64,000 nt of DNA, from positions 992,001-1,056,000 of the forward strand of contig NZ_CP032549.1 in assembly GCF_012221945.1 (NCBI RefSeq), written 5' to 3'. Source of the DNA: Glutamicibacter mishrai (lineage in GTDB: Bacteria > Actinomycetota > Actinomycetes > Actinomycetales > Micrococcaceae). This document shows, piece by piece, positions 52,835-62,508 of the stretch. Position 1 is the first letter of the stretch. Every line of letters starts with the position of its first letter. The position numbers were made by a program, and so were the translations under genes. The notes beneath the pieces are model-generated. The model was not told where the DNA came from. It did not search any database and worked only from the letters and a program-made list of their open reading frames with translations.

Positions 52835-53776
52835 ATGTCTCATGCATCGCCCCAACGCCTCTCGGCCTCGCTGATTATCGCGAGGATCTTCTTCGTCCTG
52901 CTTTGCCTAGCGCTGGCGGGGCTGATGGTATTCCATCAGCAGATCCCCGACGTACTGGGTCTTGGCCTGGTCGTGGATAATCTCGCGCCTTGGGCGGGGC
53001 TGGGGATACCGGCGCTGTTCCTGATCGCGCTGGTGTTGCGCGGGCGCTCCAGCTTCATCGGGCTCCTGGTCCCGGTGGTGGTGTGGGCGGTGCTTTTTGG
53101 CAGCAGCTTCATTCCGCACACCCAGCGCGCCCCCGAGACGGCGCTTGAGGTGGCCACGCAGAATGTCCACGAGTCTGCCGGGGTGCAGGCGGCGCGCGAA
53201 CTGGCTGATTCCGGCGCGCAGGTGATCACCTTGCAGGAGATCGGCGAGGGGCAGGAAGACCAGATCAGCGCGGAGCTGGCCAAGTCTCACCCGTACAAGT
53301 ACATGGTGAGCACCGTGGGTGTATGGAGCGCGTACCCGTTGAAGAACGCCCAGCCGCTGGATCTGGGCCTGGGCTGGAACCGGGCGCTGCGCGTTGACGT
53401 GAGCACCGATCACGGGGATGTGCGGCTCTATGCGGTGCATGCCGCCTCGGCCCGTCCCACCGGGCACGATGAGCGCGATGCGATGCTCGCCTCGCTGGCC
53501 AACTATGTGCAGTCCGATGACTCGGCCAAGATCGTGGCCGCCGGGGATTTCAACGCCACCAGCACCGACCGGCATTTCGCCCCTGTCGCCCAAGCGCTGG
53601 ATGAAGCGCAGTACAGCGAATGGGGTCTGGCGATGACCTGGCCGCGTTCGCCCTTCCCGGTATTGGGGATCGATCACGTGATGCTGCGCGGGGTGGAGTC
53701 GGCGAACCTGCAGCGTGCGGAGATTGGCGACTCGGACCACTATGCCCTGCAGGCCACCATCGATCTGGGCAGCTAG
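52835..53776 (+). CDS. Endonuclease/exonuclease/phosphatase-family membrane protein
   Basis: The 313-residue protein has three N-terminal membrane helices (about residues 12-35, 48-66, 71-92) and an extracellular EEP domain. VATQNVHESAG opens the domain, ITLQEIGE follows with the metal-binding Glu, VHAASARPTGHDERDA holds the His, AAGDFNAT the Asp/Asn and GDSDHYAL the final Asp-His pair. Relatives cut nucleic acid or phosphoester lipids. The ATG at 52835 lacks a strong ribosome site; earlier in-frame starts exist. It converges on alkB with a 2-bp gap. Confidence 0.85.
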   Translation: MSHASPQRLSASLIIARIFFVLLCLALAGLMVFHQQIPDVLGLGLVVDNLAPWAGLGIPALFLIALVLRGRSSFIGLLVPVVVWAVLFGSSFIPHTQRAPETALEVATQNVHESAGVQAARELADSGAQVITLQEIGEGQEDQISAELAKSHPYKYMVSTVGVWSAYPLKNAQPLDLGLGWNRALRVDVSTDHGDVRLYAVHAASARPTGHDERDAMLASLANYVQSDDSAKIVAAGDFNATSTDRHFAPVAQALDEAQYSEWGLAMTWPRSPFPVLGIDHVMLRGVESANLQRAEIGDSDHYALQATIDLGS

Positions 53777-53778
53777 GT

Positions 53779-54447
53779 TCAGCCCAGCCCGGTTTGGCGC
53801 AGGGTGATGTTGATCCGCCCGGCGCCCAATTGGCAGCCGGCTGGCGCGGTGCCGGGGTGGATTTTCGTGACCCCGTGGTAGGCGAAGCGGGCCGGCCCGT
53901 CGAAGATGAACAGGTCCCCGGAGGCCAGGTACAGGTCCTGCCATGGCCTGTTCCGGTTCTCGGTATTGCCTAGGCGGAAGGTGGCCGAGTCGCCGATCGA
54001 CAGTGAAACCACCGGGGCGTTGATGCGCTCTTCGGCATCCTGGTGCATGCCCATGGTGGCTTGATGGTCGTAGAAATTCACGATGGCGGCGTCCGGGAGG
54101 TAGCTTGCGGCGCGCTGGGCATCACCGGTGGCTTCAGCCACAGCTTGCTGGCCCAGACGCACCAGCCATTGTTCCATCGGTGCTACCGGTGTACCGCCGA
54201 GGTCGTCGGCGGTTTTTGAATATCGGTTCGGGCTCCAATGCCAGCCCAAACTCAGTGATTGCACACTCATGGGATAACCATTGATGTGCGTTTGGTGGGG
54301 CGGGACGGGTCCGTGTCCCCACTGGAAAAAGCGTGCGACGATCCAATCCTGCGCGGCCGGGGATAGCCAGCCGGGCAGATGCCACGCTCCGGGACGCACT
54401 TGTCCCCCGGTGCGGGCCAAGGCGCTGTCATCAAAAAGCGATTCCAT
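53779..54447 (-). CDS. alkB: Alkylated-DNA repair dioxygenase, AlkB family
   Basis: AlkB removes methyl groups from DNA bases using iron and 2-oxoglutarate. The 222-residue protein has the iron ligands in NFYDHQATMGMHQDAEE (H-x-D) and FAYHGVTKI (His). The 2-oxoglutarate arginines are in GRINITLRQTG. The substrate-side segment PVVSLSIGDSATFRLG is also present. The ATG at 54447 begins MESLFDDSALA. No ada gene is adjacent. Confidence 0.92.
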   Translation of the reverse strand: MESLFDDSALARTGGQVRPGAWHLPGWLSPAAQDWIVARFFQWGHGPVPPHQTHINGYPMSVQSLSLGWHWSPNRYSKTADDLGGTPVAPMEQWLVRLGQQAVAEATGDAQRAASYLPDAAIVNFYDHQATMGMHQDAEERINAPVVSLSIGDSATFRLGNTENRNRPWQDLYLASGDLFIFDGPARFAYHGVTKIHPGTAPAGCQLGAGRINITLRQTGLG

Positions 54448-54743
54448 GCACCCAGCGTGCCCGTTGCAGGCATCGGTCGGCAAGCTCCTGCGTATTCGCT
54501 CACTGAATTTGGCAGGTTGCCGGCCCAGTGCCTTGCAACACTACCTACGTTATGGTCCTCGTGTTTCATCCCGCCGACTCGAAGATTTCAAGAAGGTTAA
54601 CCTTTGGCCCGAAACCGAGTTATTCCGCTGGAAACATTTGCGATACCTACGGGAAAAGCGGGGGCCCTACTCTTGGAAGAACCCACACATTCCAAGGAGC
54701 ATCCCATGTCATTCAGGAAAAACCGGCAAGGATCGAGGCAGTC

Positions 54744-55754
54744 ATGATCGGCATCGACCTCGAGCTTTCCCAATGCATGGTGCTGATCGCAGGCAGCCTA
54801 TCCGCCAGCAGCACCACCGCCGAGCGCTTCCGCGCCGAAGGCTGCACGCTGCTGTTCGCCGAGGATGCGCCCCAGGCACTGGAGCAGCTTGGCCAGGCAG
54901 GATTGCTGGTGATCTGCGATCCCGACCCGCAGCGTTTCGAGCAGGTAGTTGCCGCCGCGAAGGTGCCGGTGCTGCGCGCCGCCCCGTCGACTGCCACCGG
55001 GTCGATCACCTTGCTCGGCGGCGGACCGGGCGCCCTGGACCTGATGACACTGCGCGGGGTGCGCGCGCTGGCCGAAGCCCAGGTGGTGTTCGCCGATCGG
55101 CTTGGCCCCAGCGAGCACCTGTCGGTGCTGGCTCCGCATGCGAAGATCATCGACGCCGGCAAGCTGCCCGGGCACCACAAGCTGACCCAGCGCCAGATCG
55201 AGGCGATGATGATCGAAGCCGCCCAGGCCGGCGCCAAGGTGGTGCGCCTGAAGGGTGGGGATCCCTTTGTTTTCGGCCGCGGGTTCGAAGAGGTCGCGGC
55301 CGCTACCGCGGCGAAGATCCCGGTGAGCGTCATTCCGGGGCTCAGTTCCTGCATCACCGTGCCGGCCGCCGCCGGGATTCCGGTGACCGCCCGCGGCGTG
55401 AACACCATGTTCACCGTGGTCTCGGGGCACGACCCGCTGACCACCGGCCAGCTGGAGCACCTGGCCAAGCTCGGCGGCACGATCGTGATCCTGATGGGCA
55501 TGGGCACCATCGAGCAGACCGTTTCGGGGCTGCTGCAGGTGGGCATGCCCGCGGATATGCCGTGTGCCATCGTGCAGTCGGGGACCACGCAGGTGCAGAG
55601 CACCTCCCATGCCCCGCTGTCCAAGCTGGCTGCAGCGGCTCGCTCCCATTCAAACCCCGCAGTGATCGTCATCGGCGAGGTGGCAGACCTGCCGCAGTCA
55701 CTGCTGAACGCGGCGCCGCACACGAGCGCCGAACCTATTTTGGAGAACGCCTGA
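54744..55754 (+). CDS. cobA: Uroporphyrinogen-III C-methyltransferase
   Basis: This enzyme adds two methyl groups to uroporphyrinogen III, feeding siroheme or cobalamin. The 336-residue protein has GGGPGALDLMTLRGVRAL, KLPGHHKLTQRQIEAMM, VRLKGGDPFVFGRGFEEV, and PGLSSCITVPAAAGIPVTARG, all typical of SUMT. About 85 residues precede this core and may be a diverged dehydrogenase-like unit as in CysG. The ATG at 54744 has GAGG upstream. It overlaps the HemD-like gene (TGATG). Confidence 0.93.
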   Translation: MIGIDLELSQCMVLIAGSLSASSTTAERFRAEGCTLLFAEDAPQALEQLGQAGLLVICDPDPQRFEQVVAAAKVPVLRAAPSTATGSITLLGGGPGALDLMTLRGVRALAEAQVVFADRLGPSEHLSVLAPHAKIIDAGKLPGHHKLTQRQIEAMMIEAAQAGAKVVRLKGGDPFVFGRGFEEVAAATAAKIPVSVIPGLSSCITVPAAAGIPVTARGVNTMFTVVSGHDPLTTGQLEHLAKLGGTIVILMGMGTIEQTVSGLLQVGMPADMPCAIVQSGTTQVQSTSHAPLSKLAAAARSHSNPAVIVIGEVADLPQSLLNAAPHTSAEPILENA

Positions 55755-56854
55755 TGAATATCGCCAAGCCCTTGGCCGGATTCCGCATCGCCGTGACCAG
55801 CGATCGACGCTCAGCAGAACTGATCGAAGCCTTCGAGCGGCGTGGCGCCGAGGTCACCCACACCCCATTGCTGCGCCTGGCCCCGCTGGATGACGAGCAG
55901 CAGCTGCTGGCCCAGACCCGCAAGCTGATCGAGGCGCGGCCCCAGGTCGTGGTGATCACCACCGCCTATGGGCTGCGGCGCTGGCTGGATACTGCCGAGG
56001 CGGCCGGGATCGGCGACGATCTGATTACCGCTTTCAGCCAGTCAGAGCTCTACGTCCGCGGTTCCAAGGCCCACGGTTCGGTCCGGGCCCAGGGCCTGGA
56101 GCCGGCCGGGGTGGCCAAGGATGGGCGCAGCTCCTCGCTGCTGGAAATGCTCAAGGACAAACTGGCCGGGGCGACCGTCGCCCTGCAGCTGCACGCCGAT
56201 TCGGATCATGGCATGCCGCAGCAGCTGCGCGAGCTCGGAGCCAAGCGCGTGATCAAGGTCGAACCGTACCGCTGGCAGGACACCAGCAGCGACGCCGGGA
56301 TTTCCGCCCTGGTCGAAGGGCTATGCGCGGCGCACTTCGACGCGGTGACCTTCACCAGCGCCCCGAGCGTCCATGCTCTCTTTGCCGCCGCCACCGCGCG
56401 CAACCGGCTTCCGGCCCTGCAGCGTTCCTTGGCCGAGCGCGTGGCTATTGCCACCGTTGGGCCAGTGACCGCTTCCCCGCTGGAAGATGCCGGCATCGCC
56501 CCACTGGTCCCGGAACGCCACCGCATGGGTGCGATGATCGGGCAGCTGGTCGAGCACCTCGGTTCGCTGGGGACCTTGCAGGCGCAGACCGTGCACGGGC
56601 AGGTGCAATTGCGCGGCCGGACGCTGTCCATCGAAGACCAGAACTGCGAGCTGACCCCGGGCCAGGCCGAATTGGTGCGCGCGCTGATCGAGGCCGGCGG
56701 CAGCGTGCTCTCCCGCGACGAGCTGGGTGCCGCCCTGCCCGAAGTCAGCTCCCGGCATGCGCTGGATATGACGCTCAGCCGGCTGCGCCGGGCCCTGCCC
56801 CAGCCGGAAATCATCACCACCGTGATCAAGCGGGGCTACCGGCTGAACGTCTAG
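55754..56854 (+). CDS. hemD: Uroporphyrinogen-III synthase with winged-helix domain
   Basis: The 366-residue protein has a HemD domain to ~265 (FRIAVTSDRRSAELIEAFERRGAEVTH, VVITTAYGLRRWL, VTFTSAPSVHALF, VAIATVGPVTASPLEDAGI). A C-terminal OmpR/PhoB-like winged helix follows (ELTPGQAELVRALIEAGGSVLSRDELG and TTVIKRGYRLNV). This fused form is known in actinobacteria and may bind DNA. It closes hydroxymethylbilane into uroporphyrinogen III. Start codon overlap with cobA implies coupled translation. Confidence 0.9.
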   Translation: MNIAKPLAGFRIAVTSDRRSAELIEAFERRGAEVTHTPLLRLAPLDDEQQLLAQTRKLIEARPQVVVITTAYGLRRWLDTAEAAGIGDDLITAFSQSELYVRGSKAHGSVRAQGLEPAGVAKDGRSSSLLEMLKDKLAGATVALQLHADSDHGMPQQLRELGAKRVIKVEPYRWQDTSSDAGISALVEGLCAAHFDAVTFTSAPSVHALFAAATARNRLPALQRSLAERVAIATVGPVTASPLEDAGIAPLVPERHRMGAMIGQLVEHLGSLGTLQAQTVHGQVQLRGRTLSIEDQNCELTPGQAELVRALIEAGGSVLSRDELGAALPEVSSRHALDMTLSRLRRALPQPEIITTVIKRGYRLNV

Positions 56855-56891
56855 CGGGCTTTTTCGCCTCCGGTTACGTAGGATCGTGACC

Positions 56892-57800
56892 ATGGTTTCA
56901 ATTCAGGTTGCCGGCGAGGCATTGGTCGACATCGTCAATTCCGTGGCCCACCCCGGCGGTTCCCCGCTGAACGTCGCGGTTGGCTTGGGCCGGCTCGGCC
57001 ATGAGGTCACGCTGGCCACCGATCTTGGCACCGACGTGCACGGCGAACTGATCGCGGAGCACCTGCGCGGCTCCAAGGTACGGCTGGCCGAAGGCTCGCA
57101 GAGCGATGCGCCGACCTCGACGGCCACAGTGGTGCTTGATAGCTCTTCCAACGCCAGCTATGAGTTCGAGCTGAACTGCGCCTTGCAGCACCTGCGCGCC
57201 AGCGATGCAAAGCTGCTGCATACCGGGTCGATCGCGGCCTTCCGCTCGCCCAGCGCCGAGAAGATCCTTGAGGTTTTTTCCGCCTCGCCGCAAGGACAGC
57301 TGCGCAGCTATGATCCGAATCTTCGCCCGGCGCTGGTTGAGGACCGGGCGCAGGCATTGGGAACCATCGAGAAGCTGTGTTCCCTGTCCCACGTGGTCAA
57401 GCTCAGCGACGAAGATGCGATGTGGTTATACCCGGGCTGGGATACCGACCGGGTCTTGGAACATATCCTCGGCCTTGGGGCATCATTGGCCGTGATGACC
57501 TTTGGCGCCCGCGGTGCCGAAGCGCACACCCGCGGCTGCGAGGTGGCAGTCCCTTCGCTCTCGGTGGCGACCGTGGATACCGTCGGTGCGGGCGATGCCT
57601 TCATGGCCGGCCTGCTGCATGCGATCTTCGCCTCGGACCTGGCCCAGAGCCTGATTAATGGCAGCAAGATCGACCGCGCCGAATTGGAGGCCGCCTTGCA
57701 GATCGCCGCGGCGTGCGCCGGAATGACGGTGGCCCGCACCGGCGCCAATCCCCCGAGCTTGAGCGAGCTTGATGAGTTCATGGCTGCGGCCGGACGTTAG
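56892..57800 (+). CDS. PfkB-family carbohydrate kinase
   Basis: This is a 302-residue ribokinase/fructokinase-type enzyme. GGSPLNVAVGLGRLGHEVTL lies at the N terminus. The catalytic Asp is in VDTVGAGDAFMAGLL near residue 240. The substrate-side YDPNLRP is also present. These are typical of bacterial fructokinases. The ATG at 56892 has AGGA 9 bp upstream; a GTG two codons earlier is possible. An IclR gene follows 9 bp later. Confidence 0.91.
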   Translation: MVSIQVAGEALVDIVNSVAHPGGSPLNVAVGLGRLGHEVTLATDLGTDVHGELIAEHLRGSKVRLAEGSQSDAPTSTATVVLDSSSNASYEFELNCALQHLRASDAKLLHTGSIAAFRSPSAEKILEVFSASPQGQLRSYDPNLRPALVEDRAQALGTIEKLCSLSHVVKLSDEDAMWLYPGWDTDRVLEHILGLGASLAVMTFGARGAEAHTRGCEVAVPSLSVATVDTVGAGDAFMAGLLHAIFASDLAQSLINGSKIDRAELEAALQIAAACAGMTVARTGANPPSLSELDEFMAAAGR

Positions 57801-57809
57801 GGAGGATCC

Positions 57810-58583
57810 ATGGGCAGCAAGGTCCCGGCAGCCGATAACACCCTGCGGATCCTGCGCCTTTTGGCCAGCAGGAATTCCCCGACCCCGGCGGCGATGATCG
57901 CCACCCTGCTGGACTTGCCTCGTTCCAGCGTCTACCAGCTGCTCACGGTGATGAGCGAACGGGGATTTATCACCCATTATCCAGAGGACAAATCCTACGG
58001 TTTGGGGGTTGCGGCTTTCGAGCTTTCCAGCGCCTACACCCGCCAAGAACCCCTGGCCCGCCTAGGCGCGCCGCTGATCGCGCAGCTCGTGGACAAGGTC
58101 GGCGAAAGCGCCCATCTGGCGATCCTGCACGGATCGGATGTGCTGTATATCGTGGAGGAACGCGCCAAGGGCCGACCATCCCTGGTCACCGATGTCGGCG
58201 TCCGCCTGCCTTCGCACCTGACCGCCTCGGGACGAGCCATTTTGGCGGCCCTGCCCAAGTCCCAGGTCAGGGCGCTGTACCCGAATGCCGCCAGTTTTTC
58301 GGATCGGGTGGAGCACTCCTCGATCACCAGCTATTCGCAGTTGCGTCGCGAGCTCGAGCAGTGCTCCCAGCGCGGTTATGCGGTGGAGCGCGGCGATGTC
58401 ACCGAGGACTTCCACTCTTTGGCCGTGGAAATCCGGGATTCCAACCACTGGCCGGTGGCTGCCGTGGCGGTGACCTTCTTGGCCGATCGGGTGCCCGAAG
58501 AGCGGTGGGACGCTTTGCTGGCGCAGATCCGCTCGACCGCAGACCAGATCACCGCGAGGATCCAGGGACGGCGTTCGCAGTAG
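57810..58583 (+). CDS. IclR-family regulator
   Basis: The 257-residue protein has an IclR winged helix (DNTLRILRLLASRNSPTPAAM then ATLLDLPRSSVYQLLTVM) and a GAF-like effector domain with RPSLVTDVGVRLPSHLTASGRAILAALP. It lies 9 bp after the PfkB kinase gene, which it may control along with other genes. GGAGGATCC precedes the ATG. Confidence 0.92.
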   Translation: MGSKVPAADNTLRILRLLASRNSPTPAAMIATLLDLPRSSVYQLLTVMSERGFITHYPEDKSYGLGVAAFELSSAYTRQEPLARLGAPLIAQLVDKVGESAHLAILHGSDVLYIVEERAKGRPSLVTDVGVRLPSHLTASGRAILAALPKSQVRALYPNAASFSDRVEHSSITSYSQLRRELEQCSQRGYAVERGDVTEDFHSLAVEIRDSNHWPVAAVAVTFLADRVPEERWDALLAQIRSTADQITARIQGRRSQ

Positions 58584-58608
58584 GCCGCCAGACGAACGCT
58601 GGCTTGGC

Positions 58609-59637
58609 CTAGAGCAAATGCTGCTCCAGGTATTGTTCTGCATCGTTGAAAACAACGCGTCCCAGGGCGCCGTTGACGATCGGCAGCTGGGGCGGAACAT
58701 GGCCGCATTCGACATTGGCGATGAGTGGAATATCCAACATGCCAAGGGCATCTACGACAGCTTCATGCTGGGTCAGAGTCGGCGAATCCGGTGCACTGGT
58801 GCGCCCGATGAGCACGGCCTGCGCTCCGTCGAAAAGTCCCGCCATTCGTAGTCCATGAAGGTGGCGGCAGATTGTCGTGGCCTCGACGCTGGAAGCTTCG
58901 ACATAAACGATCAGAGCATCATCGTCGTCCTGGCGCAGCGCTTGGGAATCAAAATTGCCGGTGCCGGTGAGATTGGCGAGGGTTTCGATGCATCCGCCGA
59001 TGAGCCTTCCGGTTGCATGCACCGCGCCCCGCCCGCTATCCAGTCGCTCCCAGCGTCCAGAACCATTCCATTGGTGTTCAGTGGCCTTCGGGTCGACTTC
59101 CCAATCGTCCCAGTCGCTGGCTCGGTAGAGACCAGGCGACGATTGCCGGAACGATGATCCTGCGGGCAGTGACGCGATCTCAATCCATGATTTGAGGGCT
59201 TCCGGAACCTGATAGGGCGTGTCCATCAAGTTGCTGCCATGAAGAGTCGCCATACCCGTGCGCAAGGTTATCGGGGTGAGCAAGGTCGAGATGTCGGAAA
59301 AACCGACAAACCATGTTGGTTCTGCTTCGGCGAGCGCGTCGAAGTCGAGCAGGTCAATGATGTCGATGACGGTCACTCCGCCCCATGGCGGCACGACTGC
59401 ACGGATCTTCGGGTCCAGCAACATCCGCATCAGTTCGTCGGCACGTTCCTTCGCAGGTGCGCTGATATGCGAAGATCCGTCCATGCACCGGCCAATGACG
59501 ACGTCGAAACCTTTGGCGCGTAGTTCTTCGACGGCAAAGTCCAGACGGCCGATCAATTCTTCAGGGACACCGCTGGAAGGCGAGGTCACTCCGATTTGAT
59601 CTCCTGGAAGCAGAGGACGGGGGTATCGAATCTTCAT
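58609..59637 (-). CDS. S66-family peptidase (LD-carboxypeptidase/MccF-like)
   Basis: The 342-residue serine peptidase of family S66 has GDQIGVTSPSSGVP at the N terminus and AVVPPWGGVTVIDIIDLLDFD in the middle. The nucleophile Ser is in FVGFSDISTLL. A late glutamate and the His in ANVECGHVPPQLP complete the triad. LdcA recycles cell-wall peptides; the MccF branch removes toxic peptide-nucleotides. The sequence leans toward MccF-like proteins. The ATG at 59637 has AAGGA upstream. Confidence 0.87.
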   Translation of the reverse strand: MKIRYPRPLLPGDQIGVTSPSSGVPEELIGRLDFAVEELRAKGFDVVIGRCMDGSSHISAPAKERADELMRMLLDPKIRAVVPPWGGVTVIDIIDLLDFDALAEAEPTWFVGFSDISTLLTPITLRTGMATLHGSNLMDTPYQVPEALKSWIEIASLPAGSSFRQSSPGLYRASDWDDWEVDPKATEHQWNGSGRWERLDSGRGAVHATGRLIGGCIETLANLTGTGNFDSQALRQDDDDALIVYVEASSVEATTICRHLHGLRMAGLFDGAQAVLIGRTSAPDSPTLTQHEAVVDALGMLDIPLIANVECGHVPPQLPIVNGALGRVVFNDAEQYLEQHLL

Positions 59638-59679
59638 GACCTCATCCTTGCATGCCATCTCGGTCAGTTGGTATCGATT

Positions 59680-60321
59680 TTAGATACCGAACCATGGGCG
59701 TGCCTGATTCAAACCTGAAATAACCGGGGCGGTTTCTGCTTCCGGTATCCAGTTGCTTGAATCAAGGCGGAGCCGGTCTGAGATAACAACATGTCCATCT
59801 AGAACATCTCTCGAAATACCGTCGTGAACGTACCCAAGACGACGAGAGGCTCCTTGCGACCCTGCGTTGTCTTGGAATACCTCCGTCAACGCTGAATCTG
59901 CACCTAGCTCTTCAAACGCCAGCGTCAGGATGGCTTTGCGAGCTTCAGTTCCGATGCCTTGCCTGTGGAATTCAAGACCCAGCCAAGATTCCGTTTTCAC
60001 TTCGCGTAAGACGGCAAAGTTTTGTGCTTTTAAGGTCGCGATACCTACCGGTTGGCTACCAAGGAAAACACCGAACTCCAGCGCCCAACTTTCGATTCTC
60101 CACGTACTTCTGCGCCCCCAATGTTGTTGCATCACATAGAGCGCACGTTTGTTGGCCGGGAGGTCTGTCCATGGGGTCAAGAATGGTTTCTGGCCGGGCT
60201 CGTGAACGCCTTTGGCCGCGATCTCAGCCAGCGCAACGAGTTCTTCCTCATTTGGGACCCGAAGCTCCAGCCGCTCCGTTGTTAGCTTCAGGTCCGCTAG
60301 GGGCCAGTATTTGTTTGACAC
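59680..60321 (-). CDS. GNAT-family N-acetyltransferase
   Basis: The 213-residue acetyltransferase resembles the RimJ/RimL group. LTTERLELRVPNEEE opens it. The acetyl-CoA loop is SWLGLEFHRQGIGTEARKAIL, followed by ALTEVFQDNAGSQGASRRLGYVHDG. It probably acetylates a protein N terminus or a small amine such as an antibiotic. The start is a GTG overlapping a small palindrome (TGACA/TGTCA), and the ribosome site is poor. Confidence 0.85.
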   Translation of the reverse strand: MSNKYWPLADLKLTTERLELRVPNEEELVALAEIAAKGVHEPGQKPFLTPWTDLPANKRALYVMQQHWGRRSTWRIESWALEFGVFLGSQPVGIATLKAQNFAVLREVKTESWLGLEFHRQGIGTEARKAILTLAFEELGADSALTEVFQDNAGSQGASRRLGYVHDGISRDVLDGHVVISDRLRLDSSNWIPEAETAPVISGLNQARPWFGI

Positions 60322-60567
60322 TTTGTCAGTATATGGTTCTTGTCCAAAGCGTTGGTCTTGCGGTAATCGGACAATTGGCTATTGCCGCCGTGTACCCATT
60401 ACTCGTCTTGCTATGCCAGCTGCAATTCACCGCGACCGAACGAGAAGTTCTCGCACCTTGGAGCCTTTCGCCTCGGTCTAGCGCAACGGACGACGCACAA
60501 GATAACCCAATCTGAAATACCGGACAGGACTGCTGATAGCAAGGTATCCAGGCTCCGGCACATGGCC

Positions 60568-60600
60568 AATGATGTAAATAGTTAGCTAGGTTACATCGTT
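60568..60600. promoter_or_regulatory. Inverted repeat upstream of hutU
   Basis: AATGATGTAA (60568-60577) and TTACATCGTT (60591-60600) are 10-bp inverted half-sites with one mismatch and a 13-bp spacer, ending 10 bp before hutU. It overlaps the expected promoter and fits a repressor site. The rest of the 289-bp gap to the GNAT gene shows nothing recognisable. Confidence 0.5.
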
Positions 60601-60610
60601 AGGAAAGATC

Positions 60611-62281
60611 ATGAGCCACGAAGCCCGCGTTGTTCGCGCCCCACGAGGCACCACCTTGAATGCCAAGTCGTGGGCTACCGAAGCCCCCTTGCGCATGCTG
60701 ATGAATAATCTCGATCCCGAGGTGGCTGAGCGTCCCGAGGACCTCGTGGTTTACGGCGGAACTGGCAAAGCCGCCCGCTCATGGGAAGCTTTTGATGCCA
60801 TCGTCGAAACGCTCAAGGATCTGGAAGATAACGAAACGCTATTGGTCCAGTCCGGCAAACCGGTGGGCGTGTTCACCACGAACAAATGGGCGCCCCGAGT
60901 GCTGATCGCGAACTCCAACCTGGTCGGCGACTGGGCCAACTGGGAGCATTTCCGGAAGCTGGAAGCCGAAGGGCTGATGATGTACGGGCAGATGACAGCT
61001 GGCTCGTGGATCTACATTGGCACGCAAGGCATCCTGCAAGGCACCTACGAAACCTTCGCCGCCATCGCAGCCAAGCGGTTCAACGGCTCCCTGGCCGGAA
61101 CTCTCACCCTCACCGGAGGATGCGGAGGCATGGGAGGTGCCCAGCCGCTAGCCGTCACGCTCAACGGAGGCGCCGTGCTGATTGTTGACGTCGACGAGTC
61201 GCGGCTGCGCCGCCGTGCGTCCAAGCGTTACCTGGACGAAGTTGAGTTGGATCTCGATGCGGCACTGCAGAAGGTTCTTGCCGCCAAAGCCGAGAACCGG
61301 CCTCTCTCCGTTGGCTACGTTGGCAATGCAGCCGAGATTTTCCCGGCCTTGCTCAAGCGCCATGAGGCCGGAGAATTCTCCATCGATATCGTCACCGATC
61401 AAACCAGCGCTCATGATCCGTTGAGCTACCTGCCACCTGAATACTCTGTGGAGCAATGGCAGGCCGAAGCCGCTGCGGATCCGGTGGGCTTCACCAAAAA
61501 GGCACAGTCCGCCATGGCCACTCATGTTGAGGCGATGGTCGGCTTCCAGGATGCTGGCGCCGAAGTCTTCGATTACGGAAACTCGATTCGCGATGAAGCA
61601 CGCAAGGGTGGCTTCACCCGCGCCTTTGAATTCCCCGGATTTGTTCCCGCATATATCCGCCCGCTGTTCTGCGAGGGCCTCGGTCCGTTCCGCTGGGTTG
61701 CGCTTTCTGGCGACCCCGAGGACATCAAGGTCACCGACCAAGCGCTCAAGGAGCTCTTCCCGGAGAACGAACACTTGCACCGTTGGCTCGATGCAGCCGA
61801 GGAACATGTTGAGTTCGAAGGGCTGCCTGCGCGAATTTGCTGGCTGGGCTACGGCGAGCGCCACAAGGCCGGCTTGCTCTTCAACCAACTGGTCGCCGAA
61901 GGCAAGGTATCAGCGCCGATTGTCATCGGACGCGATCACCTGGATTCCGGATCTGTCGCTTCGCCGTACCGGGAGACTGAAGCCATGAAAGACGGCAGTG
62001 ACGCTGTCGCTGACTGGCCGTTGCTCAACGCGCTGACTGCGGCAAGTTCGGGTGCTTCATGGGTTTCAATCCACCACGGTGGCGGAGTCGGAATGGGCCG
62101 CTCTATCCATGCGGGTCAGGTATCTCTGGCGGACGGCAGCGAGCTGGCCGCGGCCAAGCTTGAAGCCCTGCTGACTAACGATCCCGGCATGGGAGTTATC
62201 CGGCACGTAGATGCCGGCTACGAACGCGCTGAGGAAGTCGCCGCGGAGCGATCCGTGCGCATTCCGATGAAAGGCAAGTAG
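60611..62281 (+). CDS. hutU: Urocanate hydratase
   Basis: HutU converts urocanate to imidazolonepropionate in histidine breakdown. The 556-residue protein is of normal length. [19 protein letters not shown] binds NAD, and [19 protein letters not shown] holds the active-site cysteine. The C-terminal [20 protein letters not shown] is typical. AGGAAAG precedes the ATG. No other hut gene is in the window. Confidence 0.96.
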   Translation: MSHEARVVRAPRGTTLNAKSWATEAPLRMLMNNLDPEVAERPEDLVVYGGTGKAARSWEAFDAIVETLKDLEDNETLLVQSGKPVGVFTTNKWAPRVLIANSNLVGDWANWEHFRKLEAEGLMMYGQMTAGSWIYIGTQGILQGTYETFAAIAAKRFNGSLAGTLTLTGGCGGMGGAQPLAVTLNGGAVLIVDVDESRLRRRASKRYLDEVELDLDAALQKVLAAKAENRPLSVGYVGNAAEIFPALLKRHEAGEFSIDIVTDQTSAHDPLSYLPPEYSVEQWQAEAAADPVGFTKKAQSAMATHVEAMVGFQDAGAEVFDYGNSIRDEARKGGFTRAFEFPGFVPAYIRPLFCEGLGPFRWVALSGDPEDIKVTDQALKELFPENEHLHRWLDAAEEHVEFEGLPARICWLGYGERHKAGLLFNQLVAEGKVSAPIVIGRDHLDSGSVASPYRETEAMKDGSDAVADWPLLNALTAASSGASWVSIHHGGGVGMGRSIHAGQVSLADGSELAAAKLEALLTNDPGMGVIRHVDAGYERAEEVAAERSVRIPMKGK

Positions 62282-62468
62282 CCATCTCTTGTGGTTCGCG
62301 TGTAATTCCTGTTCAACAGCCGGCAATGCACGCGAGCCCCCTTGATTTGATGCACGAACGGGCGAAAATGGTCACTGACTTGGGTGTCGTAAACGCAATC
62401 TTAACGTGACATGGCGACTACCTCGGAGCTTATGATTAAGCCTTGTAGGTCATTTTCTGCCTGCATAG

Positions 62469-62499
62469 CGTGGGTCAAGTCAGGAACGACCGACCCACG
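62469..62499 (+). promoter_or_regulatory. Leader hairpin beside the ribosome site
   Basis: CGTGGGTC (62469-62476) pairs with GACCCACG (62492-62499), 8 bp with a 15-base spacer. It ends at the first base of the GGAGG that precedes the low-complexity protein ATG. Opening or closing of this stem could affect translation. Confidence 0.45.
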
Positions 62500-62508
62500 G
62501 AGGACATC

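Noticed and set aside
60382..60585. Small open frame upstream of hutU
   Set aside because: No ribosome site or family resemblance; it ends in the probable hutU promoter.
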